Origin: Synanceia verrucosa
Lineage: Eukaryota > Chordata > Actinopteri > Perciformes > Synanceiidae
DNA: 64,000 nt
Direction: 5' to 3'
Assembly (NCBI GenBank): GCA_029721515.1
Contig: CM056550.1
Span: 26,424,619 to 26,488,618 of the forward strand
A program made the position numbers and the translations under genes. Under the pieces are notes generated by a model, which was given only the letters and a program-made list of their open reading frames with translations, was not told the origin of the DNA and made no database searches. Shown here piece by piece: positions 24,701 through 36,096 of the stretch (positions within the stretch are counted from its first letter, which is position 1; each line of letters starts with the position of its first letter).

Positions 24701-27325
24701 GCAACAGAGGCCACAGTCACTGGTCATGAATTTGAAAGAAAATGATTTCATGTAGTATAATCATGGCAAAACTCCTCAAAATTAGATAAAACACATGGAT
24801 GTCACCATAATTAAACACAAAAGAACAATACATAATTTATTAGTCACAAATAAAAACTGACAGCGTAAGGGACATGGACGTAACACATAAGTGTTACAAA
24901 AACACAGTAGCTCGTACTGAACAAAAATTAGTCTGCAGGGTTAGAGACAACATCTTTAGGAGACATACAGGTACGAACATCACAGCTTTAAAGTTGTAAC
25001 ACGCTCGACACCATAGGAACGCAGAGGGCAGCAACGAGAGCTCTACCATAGCTGGCGGTAGCACACAAACAGATAAATTGCTGCGGTGATGGTGATGATG
25101 GTGGTGGTGGTGGTGGTGTGGGTGGTGTGGAGCATGTGTGGCTCTCGATGAGGGAGGCAAAGGGGGCAGTAAGTCTGCATGCGCCCCTGTGGAGTAGCTC
25201 TGAAGGAAGAGACAGTATGTAGATGGTGAGAAGAGAACATTATACAAAGCATGTGGCACTACTGTACACTGCTGCACACTAGCCTGGATGTTTGCCCCTA
25301 AACGTGCTGTTCATACTGTAATCACCTTTCCTAAAGGTCGTCTCCCACTCGAGATATGATGGACAGATCCATAAGTAGGTGTAGGCTGTCAACAATGGAA
25401 AAGATAAGGTATGAGACACATGACATGCTTGGTGATACAAAATTATTTCAAAGAAGCAAGGACACCTTGCATAGGTTTTGCCACCGCTCTGTGACTGGAG
25501 TGGTAGGAGTGGATTTGAACTCTTGAAGCTTAGGGGAGGCAGGTGCATAGTACATGGTTTGTGACGCCAAGACCGAGTCATCGTGAGGTCGAATGTCAAC
25601 TCTTCCCACTGGTGTATGAGGCCGTGACCCCAGCTGACCTCTTGAGGTCAAAGAACCTGTTCCCATCATTTCTGTCTGCATGGGCGGTGTGTTTGGGCCG
25701 GGAAGTGAGTCCTCCTCTTGGTGTGCACCGCCAGCTTTTCTTCTGTTGAAATCAGGAGGGCTGGGTGTTCTGTTTGAAGAGAAAACCGAAGAGAAATGCC
25801 AAAGCTGGGATTTTTCTGGTGGTGATTTTTCCTTTAAGTAAACCCCTGGGATTTAAATACGTGCCATTCACACACAGAGATGGTTTGACAACCTGCTGTG
25901 CCTCTGACGCACACTGCGCCTCCCTCTCTGCTCTGAGCGTGATGTCCCCGTCCTCCCGCTGCTGAGATGACTGGGTTCGCTCAGAGTCCTGCTGACGTGC
26001 CTGTGTCTTTGGGAGGGATCCTCTCCATCAGAGGGGGGTTTAGGGAAGTCCACCGATTCACTGCTGCCACCTATCTGTGTGAAGTCCTGGTAACTTGAGC
26101 AACGCCTGCAAAGATCAGAGATGCAGCAAAAATCAATCATAAAAAGTGTTTGACTTTTACTGTAAAACACCTCAAAGTGAACACCACTGTACCTGTTCAG
26201 GGAGCTGTTTGGCTCCATTGCAGCAGACTGACTAAGGGCTCGGACCCAACCCAACATGTCCTCCTGAGTGTCGGCACTGAAGAAATAAGAGCGCATTCCC
26301 TGGTGCACCACCTAATTTAACAGAAAGCACACTAACTTTACACTGCCGTTATTCCTCTCATCAGTCCTTAACCACTGAAGTTAACCATTCAAAATCTTAC
26401 TTTAAATAATTTAAAAATACCCCAATATCCCTTTTTTTAAATGTAAGTTTCCATTTAAATTGTCTCTTATACCTGTATGGTTTTGGAGGTGTGCATGGGT
26501 TCTTGCATATGGCAACATATATTTAACCGATTAACGGCACTGTTGCAGATTTGTTAATTTATCCTGTGTACACAAATCAGATACATATGTGTGTATTGAC
26601 ATATGGACTCAAGTGAGGCATTGTATTGTGTTCAAAATAAAAATAAAAAAAAAACAGTTTTTGAAAAAAAAAACATGTATTTATTGATACCTTGAAGGTG
26701 AACTTTCTGTTCTTGCATTCTCGTGGTGTACAGAAGAGGATTTTGTAGCTCGGCAGTGGGATGCTGCCCAGCACAGATTCCTCTCTGCTGTCTGGTGGAG
26801 GTCAGAAAAGAGAAGTAAACCAAACAAGAGACACCTTGTTGTACAGCCAGAGCACATGAGAGGGCTTCATGCTGCGGTACAAACCTTTATAGTAGAACAG
26901 ACAGTAGTTGGAGAGAACAAACCACCTTCTCTTCCACAGCTTCAAACCAGAGCTGTCCTGCAGAAGGGAGAATCATTAGGAACTGCTCTTTGCTCGAGTC
27001 AGTCACTCTTCAAAATGCAGTGACGACAGTGCAACTTTACGCATACGTTAAGCAAATTACTTTTTTGTTGAGCCATCCTCTGATGACCACAGGACAGTTG
27101 GGGTCTCTTTTTGCAGCCTGGCATCTTTTCCCAAATGTTTGCACTTTTCCGTCTCTTTCCTGTCATTCGAACAGGGAAGAATACATTTGTCTGCATTAAC
27201 AGCTTCATAGTAAGCACATCATGCCAAGAGAGAGAGAAGTATAACTTCAAACAAACCTTTATGACAGGAAAGTAGGAAATGGTGGCCACGCTGGATGCTT
27301 GGCTTACTCTGTCCTGGTCGTCCAT
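18529..27325 (-). CDS. plekha4: Pleckstrin homology domain protein, PLEKHA4-like, 23 coding exons
   Basis: Family members bind phosphoinositides through the PH domain; human PLEKHA4 modulates Wnt signalling through Dishevelled and KLHL12 (literature knowledge). Exons: 27257-27325, 27061-27159, 26885-26957, 26691-26791, 26193-26311, 25893-26105, 25466-25769, 25326-25385, 25047-25199, 24404-24463, 24211-24291, 23981-24124, 23367-23465, 23174-23282, 22901-22974, 22374-22478, 22205-22295, 21963-22012, 21371-21490, 20880-21281, 19985-20106, 19780-19889, 18529-19664. Phases agree throughout: 1297 codons. The start MDDQDRVSQASS follows an acceptor directly, so 5' UTR lies upstream. No WW domain precedes the PH domain, excluding PLEKHA5/7. 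TFGKRCQAAKRDPNCPVVIR, RPHTPVGRVDIRP and the C-terminal RVTVLRTSL resemble PLEKHA4; PLEKHA6 is the alternative. The exon at 22205 ends in a weak donor (GTTGGC) chosen for phase. Confidence 0.8.
21669..21693. repeat. (TG)n microsatellite in plekha4 intron
   Basis: About 12 TG units followed by a short GA run, in the intron between the exons at 21371-21490 and 21963-22012. Confidence 0.95.
23367..24463 (-). other. plekha4: PLEKHA coiled-coil region
   Basis: Exons 24404-24463, 24211-24291, 23981-24124 and 23367-23465 encode LTRLCGCDKLLQSLSVELAQ, LEVSRLQLEEWKTQ, ALLQEELVTIRARMCD and VWSQYERMESELSVIRSHLQ. This matches the conserved 'LLTKLCGQD' coiled-coil block that follows the PH domain in the PLEKHA4-7 group. 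In the family it drives oligomerisation. Confidence 0.85.
23537..23872. repeat. Tc1-like element remnant with inverted arms
   Basis: The arms 23537-23583 and 23826-23872 are inverted copies (CTTCACCTTTTCCACATTTT ... with TTATGTTACAGCCTTATTCC inside). The interior contains TCCATAGAGGAACGCTGTAG, shared with the fragment at 9.2 kb. It is a short, transposase-less deletion derivative inside the plekha4 intron between 23465 and 23981. Confidence 0.7.
25047..25199 (-). other. plekha4: plekha4 exon with poly-histidine tract
   Basis: In the phase set by both neighbouring exons, this 153-nt exon reads SYSTGAHADLLPPLPPSSRA, then a histidine-rich run ending in eleven consecutive His codons (CAC/CAT mix), then SNLSVCVLPPAM. 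The proline/serine flanks resemble the linker before the coiled coil in human PLEKHA4. The CAC-repeat DNA could vary in length between individuals. Confidence 0.75.
26193..27159 (-). other. plekha4: PH domain exons of plekha4
   Basis: Exons 27061-27159, 26885-26957, 26691-26791 and 26193-26311 encode a full PH domain. It starts at PVVIRGWLNKK, continues through LKLWKRRWFVLSNYCLFYYK and REESVLGSIPLPSYKILFC, and ends in SADTQEDMLGWVRALSQSA. The basic KxWKRRW segment on the second strand is the usual phosphoinositide-contacting element of this family. Confidence 0.9.
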
Positions 27326-30300
27326 TCTGCAATGGAAACACAAATATTTAAAGTCAAATATGTGTTTGTGTGTATATATACCACCAAATGACATTCAAAT
27401 TTCAAAAATATGAAAACACACATTATGTGACAGGTACTGAACACTGAGCAACACCTCATATTGAAGCTCTGTTTACATAATTAGATGAACTGGTTGCTGT
27501 GATTGAGGCAAATACATGAGAGCTTACCAACACAGTCTGACCCAGAGTCCCTCTGCAGAAGCAGGCAGTCACTCCCATGAGCAGCACCCTATAACCTCCG
27601 AACACACATTTGCCACATTCCCATACAGTAGATTTTTTCCCGGTCAACTGTTCACCCTCTCAGACTTGGTGGTGTTGTGCTGTCCCACTTCCAGCAAAAG
27701 CTCTCCCACATTTCTATTCTGAGCCACAACAGGCCGGTGTGCATCCCCACCATGAAACTGACAGGTGACAGCTGCATCGCCGTGGTAGCAGGGAGGGGCC
27801 ATAGGACTGTGTGAAAACCAATCTGGCAACGGGGACAGGCTGGTATGAGAGACGAGATCTGGAATGTGTCCCAAACTGCAGAACTGCAGCGTGGATGGCT
27901 GAAGACATAAAACCAAAATAAAAGGGAGCGGAGCCGGGAAGTGCAGTGATCTGCTGAAGACAAATGTGTGCAGGGAGGGGTTCACTGTCACAGGTTTGTG
28001 TGTTTCTGTGGAGTCACTGTGGCTTCACACCACAAGGGTTTATCTGCACATCTGTACCTCAGGTCACATGATAGCATGTTTACATCACCTCATCTGTCTA
28101 TATGATCAACATTATTATAGGCTATTATATATGTGTATTCTGTTATTCAAATAAAACCCACACTTTTGTCATGAAACAGATCAACAGCTATAGTAATTGC
28201 AGTGCACATTTGTTTTTGTTTTGTTTTGGTTTTTTTTAGGTCCTAATAATGAATTCTTCTTAAAGTCCTTATTTTCATCTCTTCAGGTTACTACTTATAC
28301 TATAAAAAATTACCCTTTTCTTAGAGCAAAGACCTATTTCTCACTGTATTAATGTATAAAGAATACTTAATTTTATTGACTTCTTCTAAAATGTCTACTT
28401 TATGCCAGACAGTTTGTTATATGTATGCACTATTTTCAGATTTTTAGTTGATATTTTTTAAACATTACCTATGTTCTTTTAAAATTGTGTATGGTAAATT
28501 ACTGTATGTGTGAATGTATTTGCTTGATAGTCTATGTACATACACATATAAGTGTAAAGTAATTAGTGCTCTTAATATTTTACTAAACTGATTCTCAGTT
28601 ATTGTAAGTTACAGCTGCCTTAGCAGCTTGTCTAAACTGTACAGCTATTGTTGAGACTGATAAAATGAGTACAGAGGAACTTAAGATATAAATTCATGAG
28701 AAAAATCTTACATCGAGTCCCCACAAGCACTCGTGGGTGACCTGGAGCTTTGACGTGGTTTAGCTGCTGCAGTCTATGTGGGTATCAACCACAATGCTCT
28801 ACAAGTGAGACACGGAGTAAATAAGAGAAAACAACCAAGTCTTTGTTGGAGATGAGAGTGGAGACGAGCAACCTCATAGCCGCTGGGGGTTACGTGGGTG
28901 TTGTGAAATATTTGGAAAATCTCCTTCTTAATCAGCGGAGGTCACTGGCTCGGGGAGGAGAGGACTTAAAATGCTAAAGAGGGATGGAGGGGAGGACAAA
29001 TGGTGGGTCTGTGTACCACACAGAGTGCGCTTTGTGATCTCTGGAGCATCATGTGAAGCTGGACACAGAGCATGTTGAATAAAACGTCCTCCTTCTCCAT
29101 GAACAAAAACATTTGCATGTCTCCTACATCCTCATGTCTGTTAATGTCAATGCAATCATCACTACACATATGACCTTGGTAAGTGAAATAGTGACGTACG
29201 GCGCTGTAACAACTATGAATTTGACTGCCAGAGAAGATTGCCCCATGATGATGCTGGATTATTGCACACAGCATGGGGTGTGGGAGGCACACAAGTACAG
29301 CTGGGATGGCACAGCTTGGCAGCTCTGAAAAGTCCCCCACTGGGCCTGTAATAGTTCAGCCACAGATAACACTTCACACTGCTGCTTCACAAGACAGTTA
29401 ACCTACGCTACAGCAGTCAATGTACAACAAACTGTGCTACAATAGAAATAAAAGACAAACAAAGCAGAAAATAACTGTAGCAATAGTTTTTACAGCTCAA
29501 ACACTCCTCAGACTCACATCACACATAAATCATGATAAAGATGCCATATTGCCATACCTGGCTAATTGAGCCCTCCTGTTGGCTGCTTCAGGCTCCATCA
29601 CTTGGCTCTCTCTCTCTCCTCAGGCTTGGCCGCCCTGCTCCCGTCACCCAAACAGCCACGACGCCGTCCTGCTGAACACGCTCACACGTGTGAACCACCC
29701 TATCCGTTTCTCACTCCTTCCCTCTGTTCTGACTTGTGGCTGCAGTGTTTGCTGCTGATCTACCTACGCTGGCTGTTAACACTCCTCTGTCCTCAAACAG
29801 TGCACTCTCTGTGAGCCCCTTGGTCCCTCCCTCTCACCCTGCCCTTGACAGCCTCTCTGTCTTTTGCTGAGTGGGTTTGTGACTAAGGAATCCTAGAAAA
29901 AACAGCTGTTCTCCCATTCTTCTTCTTCTCAGCCCCTTTGCATTAGTTGCATTTCTTTTCTCAGCTATTCAGATCCAACTTCATGTCAGTGAAAAGATTT
30001 GGATGCCAGCCTTGAATCCTCACCCTTGATAAAGGCCTAACCATTCAGAGTAAGAAGGTGTAACCCACTCCTGGTTCAAGTGAATTCTAATTGAATTCAC
30101 ATTGAGTTTGTCTATATCAAATTACATTATATGGGCTTTATACCTAAGAAAATTGTCCTTTAAATCTATAGTCTTTAATCCTGTTCAGAAACACAGTTGT
30201 TATACTGGGTGAAATGGTCCCTTCATCCTGAGAGCAGTCAGTACATTATGTGTGCAGAAAAAGGAAGGAAAAGAGTCAGACCTCTGTGGCAGCTGCAGGA

Positions 30301-31721
30301 CTGTAAAAACTCTGACCAATCCCTGCCTTTCGGTCAGAATGGAAAGAACCAATCAGATGCCTTCTTTTCTCGTCCTGCCCACGCCCCCTCTGTCTCGAAT
30401 CATGTTTAGCATTGCCAGAAATAAGAGGTGGCAGCAGAGGGGGCTTACTGAATGCAAATACTTAACATACTGAAAAAATTGTTACTGTCGAGTTCACATT
30501 CTCAAATGATATTTAAATGTATTTTGTTCTAGCAACATATGCAGAGCATGTAATTGACATAATGTGAATATTAGGGATTATAATAAGAATTACTGTCTCA
30601 CCTCAGAGCAATAAAACACAAAATGTATACATTAAACATTAAACCTTTACATATTTATGTAGAGAAGGACGTCATTAGATAGTCAGCTCTTTTACCATGT
30701 GTCTGAATTACATCCCAATTTGCAGATGCAGTCAAGATTAATGTCAGTAAAATATCTACATCTATCTGTGATGGATAATTGATTGTAATAACAGAATAAT
30801 AGATGCCCTCTTCACAAGTCGTGTCACTCTTCTGTGAAAAAAAAAATCACAAATGACCTTTTAAAACCATTATGTTGATGTTTTTGGTGTTAAGGACCCA
30901 GTGCACTCACCAGCAAATCCAAAACACAGTGGAGAAGACAGTTTGAACACCTAGTCTAGAAATAAAAAAAAAAAACACAGGTGAAATAAACCAAATCATA
31001 TCACTGAAAATGTTATGTGATTGATTACAGGTAGAAGAGAAATATAAGAAACAGGCTGTAAAAGGTTTACGAGCTAATAATAACAACATGGTTGGTTTAT
31101 GTTACACACAAAACAGTGATGAAAGAAACAAATACAAGTATGGATGAAACGAAAATATATTTGACAAAAAAAAATCAATCAAACACACATGCATGAACGC
31201 CTGCATCCATGGCTGCCATGGAAACAGAACGATGACCCAGGTCAATAAAAGCTGCAGACCATTCTGATCGTGGAAAACCAAGAGCTTGAAAATTGGCCTT
31301 CAGTCAACGGAGAGGAGGACCTGCTGCTGCGTCTTTGACATCAAGCTCTCTGGTTAAAACATTTATTATTTGGCTTATGTTTCATTGATTGATTCATCCA
31401 ATAATAATAATAATATTTCTACTACTACTACTACTGTGATTTTGAATAATTTTGTTAGTATGCGATAAATATTAGATGTAATTCTCATAGTTTCGAATAA
31501 CACACTTACTTATGTCACTGGTTCTTATTTTATATAGGCCTTTATTGTAACGTTGCGCTATCCACTTTGCCACTGTAACACTGTAAATTTCCCCGTTTGT
31601 GGGATGTATAAAGGATCATCATAGATTATACTGTGGTTACAAATAAAATCAGTTAGTTAAACTAAAGAATCTTTGACAAATGTACAGTTAGAAAATATAT
31701 AGTGAAGATATTTAATGTATA

Positions 31722-32300
31722 CTAAGAGGCATTAAAAATGCAACAAAGTCAATGTAAAATAAAATTGGATACAACTACTTTGTATACAAAAAAAATGTTT
31801 TGTTTACTACCACTCGAGGCTATTGAAACTATGGAGCCACAGTTTTCAGCTCAAACAATAAATTAACGTGGCAGACGGTACCAATCCCTGTTTTTGCATG
31901 TGTGATTCGTTAGGACATTGTTTGAAAGCTTTCAATAAGTTCTTTTGGTGACTTGAGCTCAACTGGTCAAGGCTTTAAAAACCCGGAGGAAAAATGCAAG
32001 CTGTCATAGACGGTCACCATGCCACGCTTAGCAGCAAACATGAGGGAGCAGGCCATTGGTATGCTGAGATCCGGAATGACCGAAGTGAGGGTAGCCAGGC
32101 ATTTTGGCATCCACAGATGTACTATCTCACGCCTGCAGGCACGTTATGCACAGACATAATGTGCAGGTTATGGACTGGCCGCCTTATTCCCCGGATATGA
32201 ATCCGATTGAACACCTTTGGGACAATCCGCCCAATAAATTATGAAAATTCAAATTAATATCGAAAAAAAAATACAATGTTGTGTTTTTAATGCCTCTTAG
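31722..32300 (+). mobile_element. Internally deleted Tc1-like DNA transposon, 579 bp
   Basis: Terminal inverted repeats CTAAGAGGCATTAAAAA... at 31722-31745 and 32277-32300 match at 22 of 24 positions and are flanked by TA on both sides, the Tc1/mariner target duplication. Inside, from the ATG at 32019, an open frame reads MPRLAANMREQAIGMLRSG..., then TEVRVARHFGIHRCTISRL, a transposase N-terminal helix-turn-helix. Shortly after, in another frame, comes VMDWPPYSPDMNPIEHLWDN, the C-terminal catalytic signature. The middle of the transposase is missing, with a frameshift at the junction, so the copy is dead. Confidence 0.85.
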
Positions 32301-33290
32301 TATAGCATTTCAATATCAGACTAGTCCATTTGTCTTAAAATTAGTCAGTCTAGACCACAATTAAAAGCATTTTCCCAGATGGCTCTTATTTAAGCTGCAC
32401 TGAGTCAGCGTCTTGAGGAGTTCTGCTTTAGATATTCTCAAGATAGAAAGTGAAGTGCCTCAACTTGCATTCAGTACACAAGGAACACGGTGCTTCACGA
32501 ATCCAGTTGTAAGAAAACAGGTGTAGGGAGCTTTAAGGTGAGAAGAGTGAGAGCGTTTTTAGTCATGAATAGAATAATATCAAAAACCTTGACTGAGAGG
32601 GAAGCTCTCAAAGGAACAGTGAAAGCTGATTCTAGGCAGCGGGGCCACTACAGATGCCTCAGGAGAGCTGTCATTATTGCAGTACAAGAGGAAGATATGA
32701 AAGGCATTTTAAGAGCTATGATAAGAACAAGAGGATAGGAGGAAAGTCAAGACTAAATATACTCTCACAGGAAGGCAGCTTAAAGGCCTGGCTGGTTGCT
32801 GGGTGCATATTTATGCTATTGTCCAACCATCTTCTAATGTTTTCGTCATGAAGGTATGACCCCAGATGTCCAGAATGTCCAAATCACACAGGAGACCCAT
32901 CCTTTTCAACATAAACACTATGAGCCCTGTTGACTGACAGCTGTGTGGCTACTTATCATCTCCTGTTAGACTTTAAACAACATGTGAGGCAACATGGTTC
33001 TCAAGACTGATGGGAAATGTGGTTCTTGACAAAAGACAGTTAGAGTCCACATTATTCTGTAATAGATGAAGCCCAAAAGTGTTCAGTATTAAATAAATAC
33101 ATAGCTTTTTTAAAAAAAAATAACCAAGTAGCAACATAATAAATTCGTAAAATTCATCCAAATATTAAAGGTATTATTTTATAATTCAAAATATCATTCA
33201 AATCAATCTCAATCAAAGCCCCCCATTGATAAAAAAAAAAACAAATATGAAAAAAACAGTTTAATACCATATAATGTTACATATGTATAT

Positions 33291-33394
33291 CCATCCATCC
33301 ATTATCTACCGCTTATCCTCATAGGGTTGCGGGGGGGCTGGAGCCTATCCCAGCTGTCTTAGGGCGGAAGGCAGGGTACACCCTGGACAAGTCG
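33291..33394 (+). repeat. Dispersed fish repeat, copy 1 (CCATCCATTATCTACCGC type)
   Basis: Starts CCATCCATCCATTATCTACC, followed by GCTTATCC, GGAGCCTATCCCAGCTGTCT and GGGTACACCCTGGACAAGTC. This order is recognisable as a repeat very common in fish genomes. It pairs with an inverted copy 140 bases to the right. Confidence 0.75.
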
Positions 33395-33480
33395 GCATAT
33401 GTATATAGTATTTAATTTTAAAATTCTGGAAATTCAAAACGTAATGTGAGGCTATTATACTCAGTTAATAAACTTAAATT

Positions 33481-33632
33481 GCCCATAGGTGTGAGTGGTT
33501 GTCTGTCTCTATGTGTCCTGTGATGAACTTGAGACTTGTCCAGGGTGTACCCTGCCTTTCATCCTAAGACAGTAAGGATAGGCTCCAGCCCCCTTGCGAC
33601 CCTGTGAGGAAGTGGTAGATAATGGATGGATA
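33481..33632 (-). repeat. Dispersed fish repeat, inverted copy 2
   Basis: On the minus strand it reads CCATCCATTATCTACCACTT and GGGTACACCCTGGACAAGTC, the same elements as copy 1, and extends further (CACTCACACCTATGGGC). A third fragment of this extension lies at about 57371-57428. Confidence 0.75.
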
Positions 33633-36025
33633 ATAAACTCAAATTTAGCATGATGTTATTCTATATTCTCAATAAAATGTTTGCCTTTCTTGAACAAACA
33701 ATAATATTCCAGCAGGTGGGGCTGTTTAATACATTTCTACGCCACGTTCAGCTTCTACTGACAGTTTTTTTTTTGTTTTTTTTTTTAAAGTATTAAATAA
33801 CACTAAGTCATGGAGGTACAAAGAATACACAGAAATTATACATATACATTTATACTACTGACAATATATGCATAGTGTGGAGAAGGCAGCCCAGATATCT
33901 GGTCTGTAATGAATGAATTTAAACAGAGGATGGTGCTGCTGTCTTTAGTACCAAAGAACACCATGAGCCAAACATGTCTGTTCACAGGTGACATGACTGT
34001 GTAGCATAGGACAACCCAAAATTTACCAACAGTTAGAGTTGGCCGCCAGCTGGGAGATAATCAATAATCATACTTTGTCAAAAACTAAAAATTAAACTGG
34101 TAGAGGGGCAGATAGCCTTGATAGAAGGGTTAAACAGAACCCTGAATGCACCACTCAATTAAACTCAAGTTTAGCTTTATCACTTATTTGGTTTGTATTT
34201 AAACCTTAAAAGTCTGAAGTTATATGGTGATGTGGAAAAATCTTGATCAGAACCCCTAAATTAGGAAAAATTTCATAACACCCGCTACAACTATTCACAG
34301 TATTCATTAAATAAATAAAGATCCTATCCTGAACTTAAAGTACAATTATTTTAGAAAATTGAAAATGTAGAAAAAAATAGGAAATTAACTCACCAAATAA
34401 AGTATCAAAAGTGAAAATAAACAATGAAAGAACGTGGCTCCTTCTGTTTGGTCAGTCAGATACAGTATGATGGTAGTTTACTGTTACTGATACATTGATG
34501 TGTAAACAGGATTTGAATTACTTTATAGATAACGCTGTGTGGTTTAATCTAAACTCATCACAGGTTTTATGTGATCTGCAAAGTAAGGAATAAGAAATAC
34601 AATATTTCCTGTAGTGGAGTTCAGCTGTAATGAAGCATTAATTAGAAATACTAGAATTTCATACGTGCACATCAAAACTGTATTGTGTGAGGCCTAATGT
34701 TTGCTGCGTTAATCTTGGGGTTTGATGATTTGTTGGGGTTAAAACATAACAAACAACCCAGATTTTGAACCGTGTGTATAATGTGTATGAGCAAATCTTA
34801 AGTTTAAACATATTACAAACACCGTAATATCCCGACTCATGAGAGGAAACCATAGATAGACTGTGACCCAGTATCCAGTGTAAGGCACTATATGGTCTAC
34901 AGTGGCACCACATGATATCAGCATCTGCAATTACATGCAGGACAGACAACAGAAATAGAGAAGGTGAATGAGAGTGATGTGTCAGTATGTGTGTGTATAT
35001 ATAAATATGTATTTAAGTGTGGTCTGTACATCCGGAGAGGGAGAGAGAAAGAGAGAGAGAGACATGTAACTGATGCTCCCATCAGGCCATGCTAGGCTGT
35101 AGACAGTTTGAATGCTGGCCAGTAAAAACATGACAGTAAATCTGCCGGGACCAATAGAGCCAGAATAAATGAGTGCTGCATATCATCGATGGGATGGTGT
35201 TGGACCAAGTGGGAATAATAGCATGTGAGCGCATTAAGTAAAAGTTATTTAGAACCAGCTACTGAACACAACTTATCGAGCTGCTGCACAAGTGTTTTTA
35301 ATGTCAGTATAAATTCTCGAAGAAGTGAGGACACCACTTATCTTTTATTGCTGTAAATTAGTAAATATGTTTTTTACTGTCCAATGTGAATGCACCATAA
35401 TGACCAGAACTTACTTTATTTAACTGTGAAAGCTTTGATTTCAAGTTTTTTTTTCCTGTTTTACGTTTCACAGTATTGTCTGCAAAGCAGTTTACAGTAG
35501 CATGACCTATATGTTGTGCTATATGTGTCACACATATAGGATATACCACACAGTTTAATGTTACCGCTCGGACATGCCGAACATAAGCTAATTCAGACAC
35601 ATCACATCCAGATAATGTAGGGCACTGGTGCTCTGGGTCTGATTATTCTTGGACCATGGACCAGTTATGTTTTCTTTGGTCATGGGTGGATGTTCGCACC
35701 CATCATGTGATTCAACTGTCGCGCTTATCAACTGTCAATTCTTACTCATACTCAACACAGAAACCACTGCATAAATGATGCTAAGATCATAGGTCTGATC
35801 ATAGGTGTGCTTCAGTGCTCTCTCTATATATGCAATTACAGCATAGATGTAACTATATCTTTATTAGTTTAAGTGAAATAACAAATCTATACATTATTGT
35901 AAAAATACATGAAGGGTACATAAACATATTTATTAACTATAAAATGTAATTCCTACATTTAAGAGTGGGCTTCAAATTATTTCCATGAATGTAAAATTAA
36001 CTTTCAAATATGATTTACTGTAAAT

Positions 36026-36096
36026 AAAAATAGCTGCACATCAAACCAATGACTACATTTGTGACAAAAATCTTGTTTTGATGTGCAGCTATTTTT
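36026..36096. repeat. Perfect 20-bp inverted repeat (small foldback element)
   Basis: AAAAATAGCTGCACATCAAA at 36026-36045 is exactly reverse-complemented at 36077-36096, with a 31-base loop. It may be a minimal MITE or the two fused ends of one. Confidence 0.85.

Noticed and set aside
25043..25252. Poly-threonine frame over the CAC repeat (THTTTTTTIITIT)
   Set aside because: Out of phase with both flanking plekha4 exons; the in-phase reading gives poly-histidine.
29566..29814. 82-codon plus-strand frame rich in Leu/Pro/Ser
   Set aside because: No family match; the region is more likely plekha4 5' flank or non-coding exon.
32490..32738. Basic 82-codon frame (MLHESSCKKTGVGSFKVRRV...) with SKTLTEREALKGTVKAD-like text
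   Set aside because: No recognisable family and no splice or promoter support; at most another repeat remnant next to the Tc1-like element.
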